DNA of 64,000 nucleotides from JASGJS01 sp047601185 (lineage in GTDB: Bacteria > Pseudomonadota > Gammaproteobacteria > JAURND01). Below are positions 52,078 to 61,294 of this stretch, piece by piece. Positions within the stretch are counted from its first letter, which is position 1. Every line of letters starts with the position of its first letter. The stretch spans positions 620,001 through 684,000 of the forward strand of contig JASGJS010000001.1 in the NCBI GenBank assembly GCA_047601185.1. Direction: 5' to 3'. The notes under the pieces are model-generated. The model was given only the letters and a program-made list of their open reading frames with translations. It was not told where the DNA came from and did not search any database. Both the position numbers and the translations under genes were made by a program.

Positions 52078-52195
52078 ATTCATAATCTTTTACTTTAGTT
52101 TTGCATTCAAATATTGTAAAATTAACTTCTTGAATTCTTTTTGTATCCATTTAGCACGCCTTGAGGGGAGGCTTGAGTTTAAATAGGCACTTTCT

Positions 52196-52220
52196 TGGGA
52201 GCGCGGGCTGCTAGCCCGCT
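52196..52220. repeat. Short hairpin repeat, family A, beside a family B end
   Basis: TGGGAGCGCGGGCTGCTAGC plus CCGCT, the perfect version of the GCGGGC/GCCCGC hairpin. Just upstream, 52142-52187 begins TGTATCCATTTAGCACGCC, a lone family B end. The putP reading frame extends through this repeat, but that stretch is not part of the protein. Confidence 0.75.
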
Positions 52221-52239
52221 TAACTTTACACATAGAAAA

Positions 52240-53721
52240 ATGATGATAGCCATTTCACCTTCAACCCTAATCACCTTTAGCCTTTATTTAGTCACCACCA
52301 TGCTGTTAGGTTGGCTGGGCTTTCGCGCAACCCGTAACGTCTCTGACTATATTTTAGGCGGCAGGCGCCTGGGCAGCTTTGTCACAGCTTTATCGGCGGG
52401 CGCTTCCGACATGAGCGGCTGGTTATTGATGGGGTTGCCTGGCGCGATTTATGTGGATGGATTGTCGGGCATCTGGATCGCCATAGGTTTAGTCATTGGC
52501 GCCTGGTTAAACTGGCATTGGGTGGCAGCGCGCTTACGCCACCTTACCGAAAAATTAGGCAATGCAGAAACCCTGCCTGACTACTTTGTCAACCGCTTCT
52601 CCGACACTAATCATTTATTACGTCTGCTCAGCGCCTTAGCCATTTTGATCTTTTTCACCTTTTATTGTGCTTCAGGGATCGTGGCAGGAGCGCAATTATT
52701 TGCCAATATGTTTGGTTTGCCTTACCACTGGGCAGTGGCTTTAGGTGCTTTTGCGACCGTATTTTATGTTTTTATCGGCGGTTTTTTGGCAGTGAGTTGG
52801 ACAGATACTTTACAAGCCAGCTTAATGATCACAGCGTTAATCATTGTGCCGTTGATGATGATTCATGGCAGTGGTAATTGGGATCAGAGTCTGCACGTCA
52901 TTCAATTATCACACCCCGAACATTTAAATTTCGTACATCAGCTCACTTGGGTGGGCCTGGCCTCTTCACTGGCTTATGGATTAGGATATTTCGGGCAACC
53001 TCATATTTTAGTTCGATTCATGGCAGCTAAATCCCCCGCTGTGATACCGAAGGCTCGTCGCATCTGTATGATATGGATGATGCTATGTTTAGCGGGCGCT
53101 GTGGCGGTGGGGTTTTTTGGGGTCGGATATTTTGCAGTTCATTCAGATTTTGCAGCAGCGGTGAGCGCTAATCCTGAAACCGTGTTTATAGAAGCGGCAA
53201 AACATCTCTTTAATCCTTGGGTGATCGGTTTTTTACTGGCTGCAATTTTAGCAGCCATTATGAGCACGCTGTCTTGCCAGTTGCTGATCTGCTCCAGCAC
53301 GTTAACCCGCGATATTTATCAAGTGTTCTTTCGGAAACAGGCGTCTGGTCGAGAATTAATGATGATCAGCCGGATGATGGTGTTGCTGGTTGCAGCAGTA
53401 GCCATCCTGATTGCCTCCAATCCCCACAGCCGAGTATTTAATATTGTGAGCCATGCCTGGGCAGGTTTTGGCGCGGCTTTTGGTCCGGTGGTGTTATTGT
53501 CGGTATTATGGTCCGGCATGACCCGCAGCGGTGCCATCGCGGGCATCCTAACAGGCACACTCACGGTGCTGATTTGGGGGCATTATAACTGGCTGGGTTT
53601 GTATGAAATTTTGCCAGGCTTTATTTTTGCCACCTTTGCGATCGTCGGTGTCAGTCTGTTGAGTCAATCCTCCGCCAAAACGCGAGTGATTTTACCCATA
53701 GTCGAAAATACTCGCGAGTAA
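52240..53721 (+). CDS. putP: Sodium/proline symporter (SSS family)
   Basis: A 493-residue inner-membrane transporter that takes up proline with sodium. About 12-13 membrane helices are seen. Family words: DYILGGRRLGSFVTALSAGA, SDMSGWLLMGLPG, YGLGYFGQPHILVRFMA and MSTLSCQLLICSSTLTRDIY. The start is placed at the paired ATG codons 52240/52243; the upstream in-frame TTG (52195) lies in a repeat. PutP supplies proline, and the large glutamate dehydrogenase nearby could use glutamate made from it. Confidence 0.92.
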   Translation: MMIAISPSTLITFSLYLVTTMLLGWLGFRATRNVSDYILGGRRLGSFVTALSAGASDMSGWLLMGLPGAIYVDGLSGIWIAIGLVIGAWLNWHWVAARLRHLTEKLGNAETLPDYFVNRFSDTNHLLRLLSALAILIFFTFYCASGIVAGAQLFANMFGLPYHWAVALGAFATVFYVFIGGFLAVSWTDTLQASLMITALIIVPLMMIHGSGNWDQSLHVIQLSHPEHLNFVHQLTWVGLASSLAYGLGYFGQPHILVRFMAAKSPAVIPKARRICMIWMMLCLAGAVAVGFFGVGYFAVHSDFAAAVSANPETVFIEAAKHLFNPWVIGFLLAAILAAIMSTLSCQLLICSSTLTRDIYQVFFRKQASGRELMMISRMMVLLVAAVAILIASNPHSRVFNIVSHAWAGFGAAFGPVVLLSVLWSGMTRSGAIAGILTGTLTVLIWGHYNWLGLYEILPGFIFATFAIVGVSLLSQSSAKTRVILPIVENTRE

Positions 53722-53723
53722 AT

Positions 53724-53758
53724 TTGCCTCTAGGCAAAAATACTCGTATAATGAGTTC
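53724..53758 (+). promoter_or_regulatory. Promoter predicted to give a leaderless mRNA
   Basis: TTGCCT (53724-53729), 17 bp and a perfect TATAAT (53747-53752) place the transcription start near 53759, which is the A of the ATG of the next gene. No Shine-Dalgarno sequence is present. TTTGCCTCTAGGCAAA (53723-53738) is also a small hairpin that may end putP transcription. Confidence 0.5.
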
Positions 53759-54898
53759 ATGTTCACTCGGTATCTCGCCCCTCAAATTCAAAAAGACCTC
53801 GCCCGTAAAATGGTGTTTGTAGGCGGCCCTCGTCAGATCGGTAAAACCACGCTCGCTAAAAGTTTTTTAAATGGCGGCCCAGGTTACTTAAACTGGGATG
53901 TGCCAGAACATCGAGAAAAAATCCTAAAACATGAATTACCCAATGCCCCGCTTTGGGTTTTTGATGAAATCCACAAATATCGTTTGTGGCGAAATTATCT
54001 GAAGGGTCTTTATGATAATAAAAAACCCGAACAACAAATCCTCGTGACAGGCAGCGCCAAGCTTGATTATTACCGTTATTCAGGCGACTCTTTACAAGGC
54101 CGATATCATTATCTGCGCATGCATCCCTTATCCCTCGCGGAACTTAATTCTGACCGGCAAGAAGACTTATTGACTTTATTGAAGCTGGGCGGCTTTCCGG
54201 AACCTTATTTTTCAGGATCCGAAGTTGAAGCCAAACGCTGGTCGCGTGAATATCGTACCCGCCTGATTCGAGAAGAAATCACCCAATTGGAACGCGTTCA
54301 AGATTTAGGGAGCATGGAATTATTGGCCATGCACTTACCTGAACGTGTCGGTTCACCGTTATCCATTAATGCCTTGCGTGAAGATTTACAGGTCAGTCAC
54401 AAAACCGTCAGCCATTGGATTCAAATTCTCGAAAGATTATATGCTGTCTTTCGTATCGCCCCCTTTGGCGCACCTAAAATTCGCGCCGTTAAAAAAGAAC
54501 AAAAACTGTATCAATTTGATTGGAGTTTGGTGCCAGATGAGTCTCTACGCTTTGAAAATTTAGTGGCCTCTGCCTTATTAAAATGGGTCCACTTTCAGCA
54601 AGATGCTTTAGGCGAAGAGGTGGATATCCGCTATTTTCGCGATATCGATGGCCGAGAAGTGGATTTTGTCATAGTGCAGAATAAAAAACCTGTGCAGCTA
54701 ATAGAATGTAAATGGAACGATGCACCAATTTCTCCCGCCTTAAAATACCTCAAAGCACGCTTTCCAGAAAGTGAAGCTTGGCAAATTTCAGCGGTTGGAC
54801 AAAAAAATTATGTGGGAGAGTTGGGCATTCGTGTGTGTCCAGCAAAGGATTTTTTGGCACGGTTGTATCTGAGTAAAGAATTCTCAATGGTTCTGTGA
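53759..54898 (+). CDS. AAA_14/DUF4143 family ATPase
   Basis: A 379-residue ATPase with Walker A GGPRQIGKTT (about 22-31), Walker B LWVFDEIHKYRLWR, the TGSAKLDYYRYSGDSLQGR box and the DUF4143 half ending in GREVDFVIVQNKKPVQLIECK, again with a D...ExK nuclease-like pattern. It is the third DUF4143 gene of the window and closest in plan to the one at 34104. The ATG seems to be at the very 5' end of its mRNA. Function unknown. Confidence 0.85.
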   Translation: MFTRYLAPQIQKDLARKMVFVGGPRQIGKTTLAKSFLNGGPGYLNWDVPEHREKILKHELPNAPLWVFDEIHKYRLWRNYLKGLYDNKKPEQQILVTGSAKLDYYRYSGDSLQGRYHYLRMHPLSLAELNSDRQEDLLTLLKLGGFPEPYFSGSEVEAKRWSREYRTRLIREEITQLERVQDLGSMELLAMHLPERVGSPLSINALREDLQVSHKTVSHWIQILERLYAVFRIAPFGAPKIRAVKKEQKLYQFDWSLVPDESLRFENLVASALLKWVHFQQDALGEEVDIRYFRDIDGREVDFVIVQNKKPVQLIECKWNDAPISPALKYLKARFPESEAWQISAVGQKNYVGELGIRVCPAKDFLARLYLSKEFSMVL

Positions 54899-54935
54899 AG
54901 CTTGATTGAGCTTAGAGCAAGATTGAGCTCCCAAC

Positions 54936-54960
54936 TTGGGAGCGCGGCTGCTAGCCCGCT
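54936..54960. repeat. Short hairpin repeat, family A (one base deleted)
   Basis: TTGGGAGCGCGGCTGCTAGC plus CCGCT. One G of GCGGGC is missing compared with the copies at 5581 and 52196, so the stem is weakened. It follows the DUF4143 ATPase gene. Confidence 0.7.
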
Positions 54961-55016
54961 GCTTTTGATTTTAAATAAAAAAGTTCAGTGTGGCTCCTAC
55001 TCCTTCATTGGATGGT

Positions 55017-55051
55017 ATTATACCATGAGGTATAATACCTCATGGTATAAT
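55017..55051. terminator. Strong inverted repeat between convergent genes
   Basis: ATTATACCATGAGGTA and its exact complement TACCTCATGGTATAAT are separated by TAA only. The 16-bp stem ends on the stop codon of the 5'-nucleotidase gene and lies 118 bp after the DUF4143 gene. Its place between converging genes suggests a two-way terminator, although it is AT-rich and lacks a T-run; a protein-binding site is possible. Confidence 0.45.
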
Positions 55052-55932
55052 TACCCACTCACTTCTTGCGGCACATGCCCAGTGGCAACATGCTGGCGCG
55101 CCGAATCGCAATGCCCTGTTTGATCATCAAAAAAGATATCTGCCCCGAAAGCCTTGAGGAAGTCGCCTTTGGGAATGCCCCCTAAAAATAGCGCTTCGTC
55201 GATGCGGATATCCCAGGCACGTAGAGTGCGGATGACGCGCTCATGAGCGGGTGCGCCGCGTGCTGTCACTAAAGCTGTTCGAATCGGTAGGGTCGATTGG
55301 CTTTGCAGGGTTTGGAGGGCCATTAAAAAGCCCTTAAATGGACCATCAGCTAATGGCAGGTGGGCACTGTCTTTTTCTTGTGCGGTGAAGGCTTCCAACC
55401 CTTGAGTCTGATAAACCTGCTCTGATTCATTCGAAAAAAGCACTGAGTCTCCATCGAAGGCCAAGCGCAATTCCTGCGAATTCCCTTGTGCGGGATCAAT
55501 ATGTGATGGCAAAATAGTCGCAGCTGCACAGCCGGTTTGCAGAGCTTGTTTGACATCCTCTGGGTTGGCAGATAAGAATAAATGTGCCCCAAAGGCTGAG
55601 ATATAAGCATAAGGGCTTCGTCCATTCGTAAAAGCGGCGCGGGTGATGTTCAGTTGGTAGTGCTCAATGCTATTGAATACCCTTAATCCCGTGTCTGCGC
55701 TATTGCGAGATAATAGAATGACTTCCACCAAGTGCTCTGTTTGATTTAAGGCTAACAGTTTTTTGATCAAGGGGAATGCGACGCCAGGTGCTAAGACTTC
55801 ATTTTCATGCGCAATTTGGTATCGTCGGTAGGCTTCGATGCCTTGCTGATCATATAGGGTATTGCTGTCATCAAGATTAAATAAAGCGCGGGATGATACA
55901 GCGATAGTGAGTTTAGGTCCTGCGGTTCGCAA
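55051..55932 (-). CDS. Cytosolic 5'-nucleotidase, cN-I type
   Basis: A 293-residue protein of the PF06189 family, whose best-known members are the vertebrate cytosolic AMP/dCMP 5'-nucleotidases NT5C1A/B. The N-terminus (TIAVSSRALFNLDDSNTLYD, GIEAYRRYQIAHENE) and the core (LRLAFDGDSVLFSNESE, FLGGIPKGDFLKAFGADIFF, DDQ) match. The start is TTG with GGAGG 7 bp upstream. It would dephosphorylate nucleoside monophosphates, feeding punA and deoC-type salvage. It is divergent from gdhB. Confidence 0.85.
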   Translation of the reverse strand: MRTAGPKLTIAVSSRALFNLDDSNTLYDQQGIEAYRRYQIAHENEVLAPGVAFPLIKKLLALNQTEHLVEVILLSRNSADTGLRVFNSIEHYQLNITRAAFTNGRSPYAYISAFGAHLFLSANPEDVKQALQTGCAAATILPSHIDPAQGNSQELRLAFDGDSVLFSNESEQVYQTQGLEAFTAQEKDSAHLPLADGPFKGFLMALQTLQSQSTLPIRTALVTARGAPAHERVIRTLRAWDIRIDEALFLGGIPKGDFLKAFGADIFFDDQTGHCDSARQHVATGHVPQEVSG

Positions 55933-55961
55933 TAGAATTCCTCCAGGCTACGAGATTGAAT

Positions 55962-58900
55962 ATGTCTATCACTGAACTTGATCGAACACAAATTCTGCAA
56001 CAGGTATTGGCGCTTGCGTCTCAAAAAGTGTCGCAACAAACGTTAAAGCCTTTTCAACAGTTTATAGAGCGGTTGTATGCTTATACTCCCTTGTTTGATT
56101 TGCAACAGCGCACCATTGAAAATTTATTAGGGGCCGCTGGGTCGTTGTGGGAGTTGATGTTAGAGCGACGCCAGGGCGAATATAAACGCCGAATTTTTAA
56201 TCCACAACTTCCTGCGGAAGGCTGGGAAACGTCTCATACTGTACTACAATTCATTTTAGATGATCAACCCTTCCTGGTCGATACCATTTGTGCGGAAATT
56301 AATCGCCAAGGTTTAGCGGTGCATTTTTTGGCGCATCCAGGCCAAACCAAGATTTTAAGAAATGCTCAGCACGAAATTGTCGACCTGTTGGCTGCGGATA
56401 CTGATAACCATGACAAAGCTGTTTTACCCGAAGCGCCGATCTACATCGAGATTGACCGTCAAACCGATCCAAAATTATTAGCCGAGCTAGAATCCAACAT
56501 TGATCGAGTGGTGAATGATGCGCGCATTGCCGTTGCCGATTGGACAAAAATGCGCAAAGAGGTCGAAAAAGCCTTAGCTGAGATGGATCAAATCAAGCCC
56601 CCCGCTTCAGAAGAAGACATAGAAGAAAGTAAGAAGTTTTTAAGTTGGATATTAGACAATCATTTTACGTTTTTGGGATTTCGACGCTATGACACTGTGA
56701 TTGAAGGTCAACAAAGAGGCTTAAAATTAGTCGAAAAATGTGGTTTAGGTGTTTTGAAGGATACCACGCAGAGCAAAAAAATTCGTTACTATGCGGAAAT
56801 ACCAGAGGGGGCATGCCAGTTAGGTTTAAGTAATCAAATTATTTTATTAGCCAAGACTAATACCCGGTCGACAGTGCATGGCAGACGTTACACCGATTTT
56901 ATTAGTGTAAAGCGCTTCGATGAGACTGGCAATATCATTGGGGAACGCTGGTTTGTGGGGCTGTTAACCAGCAATGTTTATAATGATAATCCACGCACGT
57001 TTCCTTTGGTTCGTCTTAAAATTTCTAAAATATTACAAAGCTCTGGTCTGCCACTGAATGGCCATGCGTATAAGGCGCTCGCTCATATTTTAGAAACTTT
57101 GCCACGCGATGATTTATTTCATTTTAGCATCCGCGAACTCACCGATTTGTCGATGGGCATTTTGGCCTTACAAGATAAGCGTTGTGTTCGATTATTTGCA
57201 TTAAAAGATATCTACGATCGTTTTATTTCTTGTTTGGTGTATGTGCCTCGCGATGACTTTAATATTACGCTATGTAACCACATGCAAGAGATTTTGCTTA
57301 AAGGATTTCATGGCTTAGAAATTTCTTATGAGACTTTATTCCCAGACTCAGTATTGGCGAGAATACACTTTACTATTCGAGTGAATCCCAAAGAGTTGCA
57401 TCATTATGATATTAAAACTATTGAAAAACAGCTCATTGAGGTTGCAACTTCTTGGCAAGATTCTTTGCATCAAGGGTTGCTACAATTTTTTGGCGAAGAG
57501 CGTGGCAATAAATTAAATTTGCGATATCGACATGCTTTTCCAGGTAACTATCAGGAAGATTTTACGGCCACAACTGCTGTAGCTGATATTGCTAAAATGG
57601 AACAGTTGTCGGCTAGCGACGAATTACAGTTGAGTCTTTATGATACAGATGGGTTTAATCAACAAATTCATTTTAAATTATTTCATTTAAATTCCACTAT
57701 TGCATTATCAGATGCTATTCCCATTCTCGAAAAAATGGGCTTACGTGTTATTAGCGAACAGCCCTATAAAATTCAATCAAAAGAGGGTGAGGTGGTTTTT
57801 ATTAACGATTTTAATATGTTGTTTTGCTGCGGCCCTTTATTACTTCAAGAAACGCGCGACATTTTTCAAACCGCTTTTAAGAAAATTTGGTTGGGTGAGG
57901 CAGAGCATGACGGATTTAATGCATTGGTATTGGGGGCACAGTTAAATTGGCGCGAAATTGTTATGTTGCGCGCTTACGCGAAATATTTGAAGCAAGCGGG
58001 CTTTAATTTTAGTCAAGATTATATCGAACAAACATTGATGCATAATCCAGAAATCGCAAGACTGTTGGTGAAGTTATTTACCTTGCGTTTTAACCCCGCT
58101 TTACAGCATGTGAGCACTTCTGCCATTGTGATGGAGTTGGAAAAAGAAATTACAGCAGCTTTGGATAAAGTGTTAAATTTAGATGAAGATCGAATATTAA
58201 GGGCTTTTCTCACCTTGATTCAAGCCACCATGCGAACCAATTATTTTCAAACGCACAATCAATCACTTAAAAGTTACTTATCATTTAAATTTAATCCAGA
58301 GCACATTCACGGTTTACCATTACCGAAACCGATGCATGAAATTTTTGTGTATTCGCCCAAATTTGAGGCTCTTCATTTGCGTGCTGGCAATGTCGCCAGA
58401 GGCGGAATTCGTTGGTCTGATCGGCGTGAAGATTTTCGCGATGAAGTATTAGGTTTGATGAAAGCGCAACAAGTTAAAAATGCTGTGATTGTGCCGGCGG
58501 GGGCTAAGGGGGGGTTTGTGCCTAAAGCCATTCCGTCCGATGCGACGCGTGAGCAAATTCAACGTGAAGGTGTCTTGTGCTACCAAGATTTTATGCGTGG
58601 TATGTTAGATCTGACCGACAATTTGAAAGGCTCAGTAGTGATTCCACCTCAGGATACGGTATGTCATGACGGCAACGATCCTTATCTTGTGGTGGCAGCG
58701 GATAAAGGAACCGCCTCTTTTTCTGACATTGCCAATGCCATCGCAAAAGAATACGATTTTTGGTTGGGTGATGCGTTTGCGTCGGGTGGCTCCACAGGAT
58801 ATGACCATAAAAAAATTGCGATTACTGCTCGAGGCGCTTGGGAATCCGTCAAACAACATTTTCAAGAGCTGGCTATTGATATTGAGCATCAACCTTTCAC

Positions 58901-60800
58901 CGTAATGGGCGTGGGGGATATGAGCGGTGATGTGTTTGGCAATGGTATGCTACGCTCTCGGCAAATTAAAATGGTTGCTGCTTTCAATGGTACCCATATT
59001 TTTATTGATCCAAACCCAGATCCCGAGATAAGTTTTCAAGAAAGACAAAGGCTTTTTGATTTGCCACGTTCCACCTGGGAAGATTATAACAGTGCCCTGC
59101 TTTCTGCTGGAGGCGGAATATTTAGACGCAGTTTAAAATCCATTCAACTATCATCCGAAGCTCGCGCAGTGTTAGGAATAGATCGAGCTCAACTGACACC
59201 AGACGAATGTATTCAAGCCATTTTAATGGCGCCCCTCGATTTATTTTGGAATGGGGGGATCGGCACTTTTGTAAAATCCACCACAGAAACGGCGGCCGAT
59301 GTCAGAGATAAGACCAATGATAGCATTCGTGTCGATGGTCGAGATTTACGCTGTAAAGTGGTAGTAGAGGGCGGCAATTTAGGTTTCACGCAGTTAGGGC
59401 GAATCGAATATGAACTCAATGGTGGACGGATTAACACCGATTTTATCGATAACTCGGGCGGCGTCGATTGTTCTGATCATGAAGTCAATATTAAAATTTT
59501 GCTGAATGAAGTGGTGGCGCAAGGTCAATTAACCGAAGCGGATCGTAATGCATTATTATCCGCTATGACCAATGAAGTGGCAGAACTGGTCTTGCATAAT
59601 AATTATCGTCAAGGACATGCAATTAGTTTAGCAGTGGCGCAATCGATTAAATATCCCGATCTCTATATGCGCTTTATTAAAGATTGCACCAAAAAAGGGG
59701 CTTTAAATCCTAAATTAGAATTCCTGCCTAATGATGAAGTGATGCTCGCACGCAAGGCAATGGGTAAAGGCTTAACGCGGCCCGAAATTGCGGTGTTATT
59801 AGCTTATAGCAAAATTATTCTTAAAGCTGCTATTTTGCAATCTAATCTGGCGGAAGAACCCTATTTAAATCAATTTATCAAAGAAGCCTTTCCACGACCG
59901 TTACGGCAAAACTATTTTGCGGCAATGGAACAACACCGGCTGAAGAAAGAAATTTTAGCCACGCAATTGAGTAACGCATTAATCACAGATATGGGAATTA
60001 CCTTCGTCTATCAAATGCAGGATGAAACTCGCGCGGATACGGCAGAAGTGGTCAAGGCCTATGTGATTGCGAAAGAAATTTTTGGATTAGAAGGCGTATG
60101 GGATGACATTGAGCAATTATCTATTACGAATGCCTTACAAAAAGATTTATTACTCGAAGTGGTGCGGCTGATTCGTCGCGCGGTGCGCTGGTTTTTGCGT
60201 AATCGCCAGGAATCCCTAGGCGTGGAGGTGCAAATCAACCATTTTGCACCCGCTATTCTGCATTTTAAGCCACAAATGTCAGAATTGTTACAGGGTAATG
60301 ATAAACGCTATCTAGAGCAAGCGACGGCCGAATGGATCCAAGCAGGCGTGCCTAGCGCTTTGGCGGAACAGATTGCACAAATGCGTGCATTGACTGCGAT
60401 CTTAAATATCGTCGACATTGCAGATAGCCTGCATCGTTCGGTATCGTCCGTGGCAGAATTATATTTCACCTTGGGAAATCGTTTATGTTTAGATGAGTTT
60501 CGCGAATTAGTGAATGGATACCCCGTTGATAATCATTGGATGGTGTTAGGCCGTTCAGCGATTAAGGCTGAACTCGATAAGCAACAGCGGATTTTAACGC
60601 TGTTAGTGTTGCAACAACGGGATTCACAGGACGCGAAGCCTGACGCATTACTAGACACCTGGGTAGAAAAACATCAGTTGCGAGTGGAGCGCTGGTTGAG
60701 TTTATTAGCAGAAATGAAAAACAGTCCCATGGAATATTCGATTATGGTGGTGGCACTACGAGAACTTGCCAATTTAGCGCAAAATAGCTGTGGAAATTGA
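55962..60800 (+). CDS. gdhB: NAD-specific glutamate dehydrogenase, large (180-kDa) class
   Basis: Oxidises glutamate to 2-oxoglutarate with NAD. The 1612-residue length is that of the L-GDH class. N-terminal ACT-like regulatory modules fill residues 1-700. The catalytic core begins near 790 with GNVARGGIRWSDRREDFR and AKGGFVPK (catalytic lysine), followed by the NAD-binding half (VVVEGGNLGFTQLGRIEYEL) and a helical C-terminal domain. ATG 55962 (MSITELDRTQILQQ) is taken as the start; the longer frame begins at TTG 55956. In amino-acid-fed intracellular bacteria this enzyme is a main entry of carbon into the TCA cycle. Confidence 0.95.
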   Translation: MSITELDRTQILQQVLALASQKVSQQTLKPFQQFIERLYAYTPLFDLQQRTIENLLGAAGSLWELMLERRQGEYKRRIFNPQLPAEGWETSHTVLQFILDDQPFLVDTICAEINRQGLAVHFLAHPGQTKILRNAQHEIVDLLAADTDNHDKAVLPEAPIYIEIDRQTDPKLLAELESNIDRVVNDARIAVADWTKMRKEVEKALAEMDQIKPPASEEDIEESKKFLSWILDNHFTFLGFRRYDTVIEGQQRGLKLVEKCGLGVLKDTTQSKKIRYYAEIPEGACQLGLSNQIILLAKTNTRSTVHGRRYTDFISVKRFDETGNIIGERWFVGLLTSNVYNDNPRTFPLVRLKISKILQSSGLPLNGHAYKALAHILETLPRDDLFHFSIRELTDLSMGILALQDKRCVRLFALKDIYDRFISCLVYVPRDDFNITLCNHMQEILLKGFHGLEISYETLFPDSVLARIHFTIRVNPKELHHYDIKTIEKQLIEVATSWQDSLHQGLLQFFGEERGNKLNLRYRHAFPGNYQEDFTATTAVADIAKMEQLSASDELQLSLYDTDGFNQQIHFKLFHLNSTIALSDAIPILEKMGLRVISEQPYKIQSKEGEVVFINDFNMLFCCGPLLLQETRDIFQTAFKKIWLGEAEHDGFNALVLGAQLNWREIVMLRAYAKYLKQAGFNFSQDYIEQTLMHNPEIARLLVKLFTLRFNPALQHVSTSAIVMELEKEITAALDKVLNLDEDRILRAFLTLIQATMRTNYFQTHNQSLKSYLSFKFNPEHIHGLPLPKPMHEIFVYSPKFEALHLRAGNVARGGIRWSDRREDFRDEVLGLMKAQQVKNAVIVPAGAKGGFVPKAIPSDATREQIQREGVLCYQDFMRGMLDLTDNLKGSVVIPPQDTVCHDGNDPYLVVAADKGTASFSDIANAIAKEYDFWLGDAFASGGSTGYDHKKIAITARGAWESVKQHFQELAIDIEHQPFTVMGVGDMSGDVFGNGMLRSRQIKMVAAFNGTHIFIDPNPDPEISFQERQRLFDLPRSTWEDYNSALLSAGGGIFRRSLKSIQLSSEARAVLGIDRAQLTPDECIQAILMAPLDLFWNGGIGTFVKSTTETAADVRDKTNDSIRVDGRDLRCKVVVEGGNLGFTQLGRIEYELNGGRINTDFIDNSGGVDCSDHEVNIKILLNEVVAQGQLTEADRNALLSAMTNEVAELVLHNNYRQGHAISLAVAQSIKYPDLYMRFIKDCTKKGALNPKLEFLPNDEVMLARKAMGKGLTRPEIAVLLAYSKIILKAAILQSNLAEEPYLNQFIKEAFPRPLRQNYFAAMEQHRLKKEILATQLSNALITDMGITFVYQMQDETRADTAEVVKAYVIAKEIFGLEGVWDDIEQLSITNALQKDLLLEVVRLIRRAVRWFLRNRQESLGVEVQINHFAPAILHFKPQMSELLQGNDKRYLEQATAEWIQAGVPSALAEQIAQMRALTAILNIVDIADSLHRSVSSVAELYFTLGNRLCLDEFRELVNGYPVDNHWMVLGRSAIKAELDKQQRILTLLVLQQRDSQDAKPDALLDTWVEKHQLRVERWLSLLAEMKNSPMEYSIMVVALRELANLAQNSCGN

Positions 60801-60912
60801 TTTTCCCGCATTTTATGCTTGCATTTAGGCGGTTGATTAGTCTAACATGCTAGTGCCAAGTAGCAGGGCTGTATAGCCATTTTCGTACAAGGTAACTGAG
60901 TACTTATTTACC

Positions 60913-60928
60913 GTCCATAAAACTGGAC
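60913..60928. promoter_or_regulatory. Inverted repeat upstream of the second bufferin-type precursor
   Basis: GTCCATAAAACTGGAC has 5-bp complementary ends and lies 30 bp before the precursor start. It could be an operator or part of the 5' leader. The 157-bp gap after gdhB should also hold the promoter, which I could not assign with confidence. Confidence 0.3.
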
Positions 60929-60957
60929 ATTTCAACAACTAAACGAGGGAATTTAAC

Positions 60958-61188
60958 ATGAGTATGATTTCTAAAGCAGGCGTCGTTTTAGCCTCTGGTG
61001 TTGCTGTTGCTTTTTCCGCCTTAACTGGTTGTGCAAGCCAGCAATCTGGTGCTGCTACCCCAGCTAATTTGCCAAACAACTGTGCAGTGTATGCCCAACC
61101 TGCTCCAACTTGCAAAGGCCAAGCACATTGCAAACATAAATGCTATGTTCCAGCTCAAAAAGTTGAAGCAGTCAAAGGCGCCGGCTAA
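60958..61188 (+). CDS. Cysteine-rich lipobox peptide, probable MNIO substrate
   Basis: A 76-residue peptide. Residues 1-25 form a signal with lipobox ALTGC, so C25 is likely lipidated. The mature part has C42, C52, C58 and C62, in NNCAVYAQ and TCKGQAHCKHKCY. The CKGxxxCKxKC pattern recalls bufferin and HvfA-type precursors, and the next two genes are the matching DUF692 and DUF2063 enzymes. So this is most likely a RiPP precursor whose cysteines are modified and which binds a metal such as copper. A lipobox is not usual in the bufferins I know. GAGGG lies 9 bp upstream of the start. Confidence 0.75.
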   Translation: MSMISKAGVVLASGVAVAFSALTGCASQQSGAATPANLPNNCAVYAQPAPTCKGQAHCKHKCYVPAQKVEAVKGAG

Positions 61189-61231
61189 CCCTGCATAAGG
61201 CGTTAGTTATCGCGACCTCTTAGGCCGCGTG

Positions 61232-61268
61232 AAAAAGGCCGAGCATCGTGTAGGTGTTCGGCTTTTTT
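61232..61268 (+). terminator. Rho-independent terminator inside the second MNIO operon
   Basis: GCCGAGCA (61238-61245) pairs with TGTTCGGC (61255-61262) around a 9-nt loop and is followed by six T; five A precede it, so it is probably bidirectional. It stands between the precursor and bufB genes, 44 bp after the first stop, and would make the peptide transcript much more abundant than the enzyme transcript. Confidence 0.75.
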
Positions 61269-61294
61269 ATATAATACTGTTTTAGGATTCTCCC

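Noticed and set aside
54901..55050. tRNA-like cloverleaf in the hairpins after the third DUF4143 gene
   Set aside because: The hairpins are a family A unit and a perfect AT-rich palindrome; no T-loop TTCGAAT word or acceptor pairing exists.
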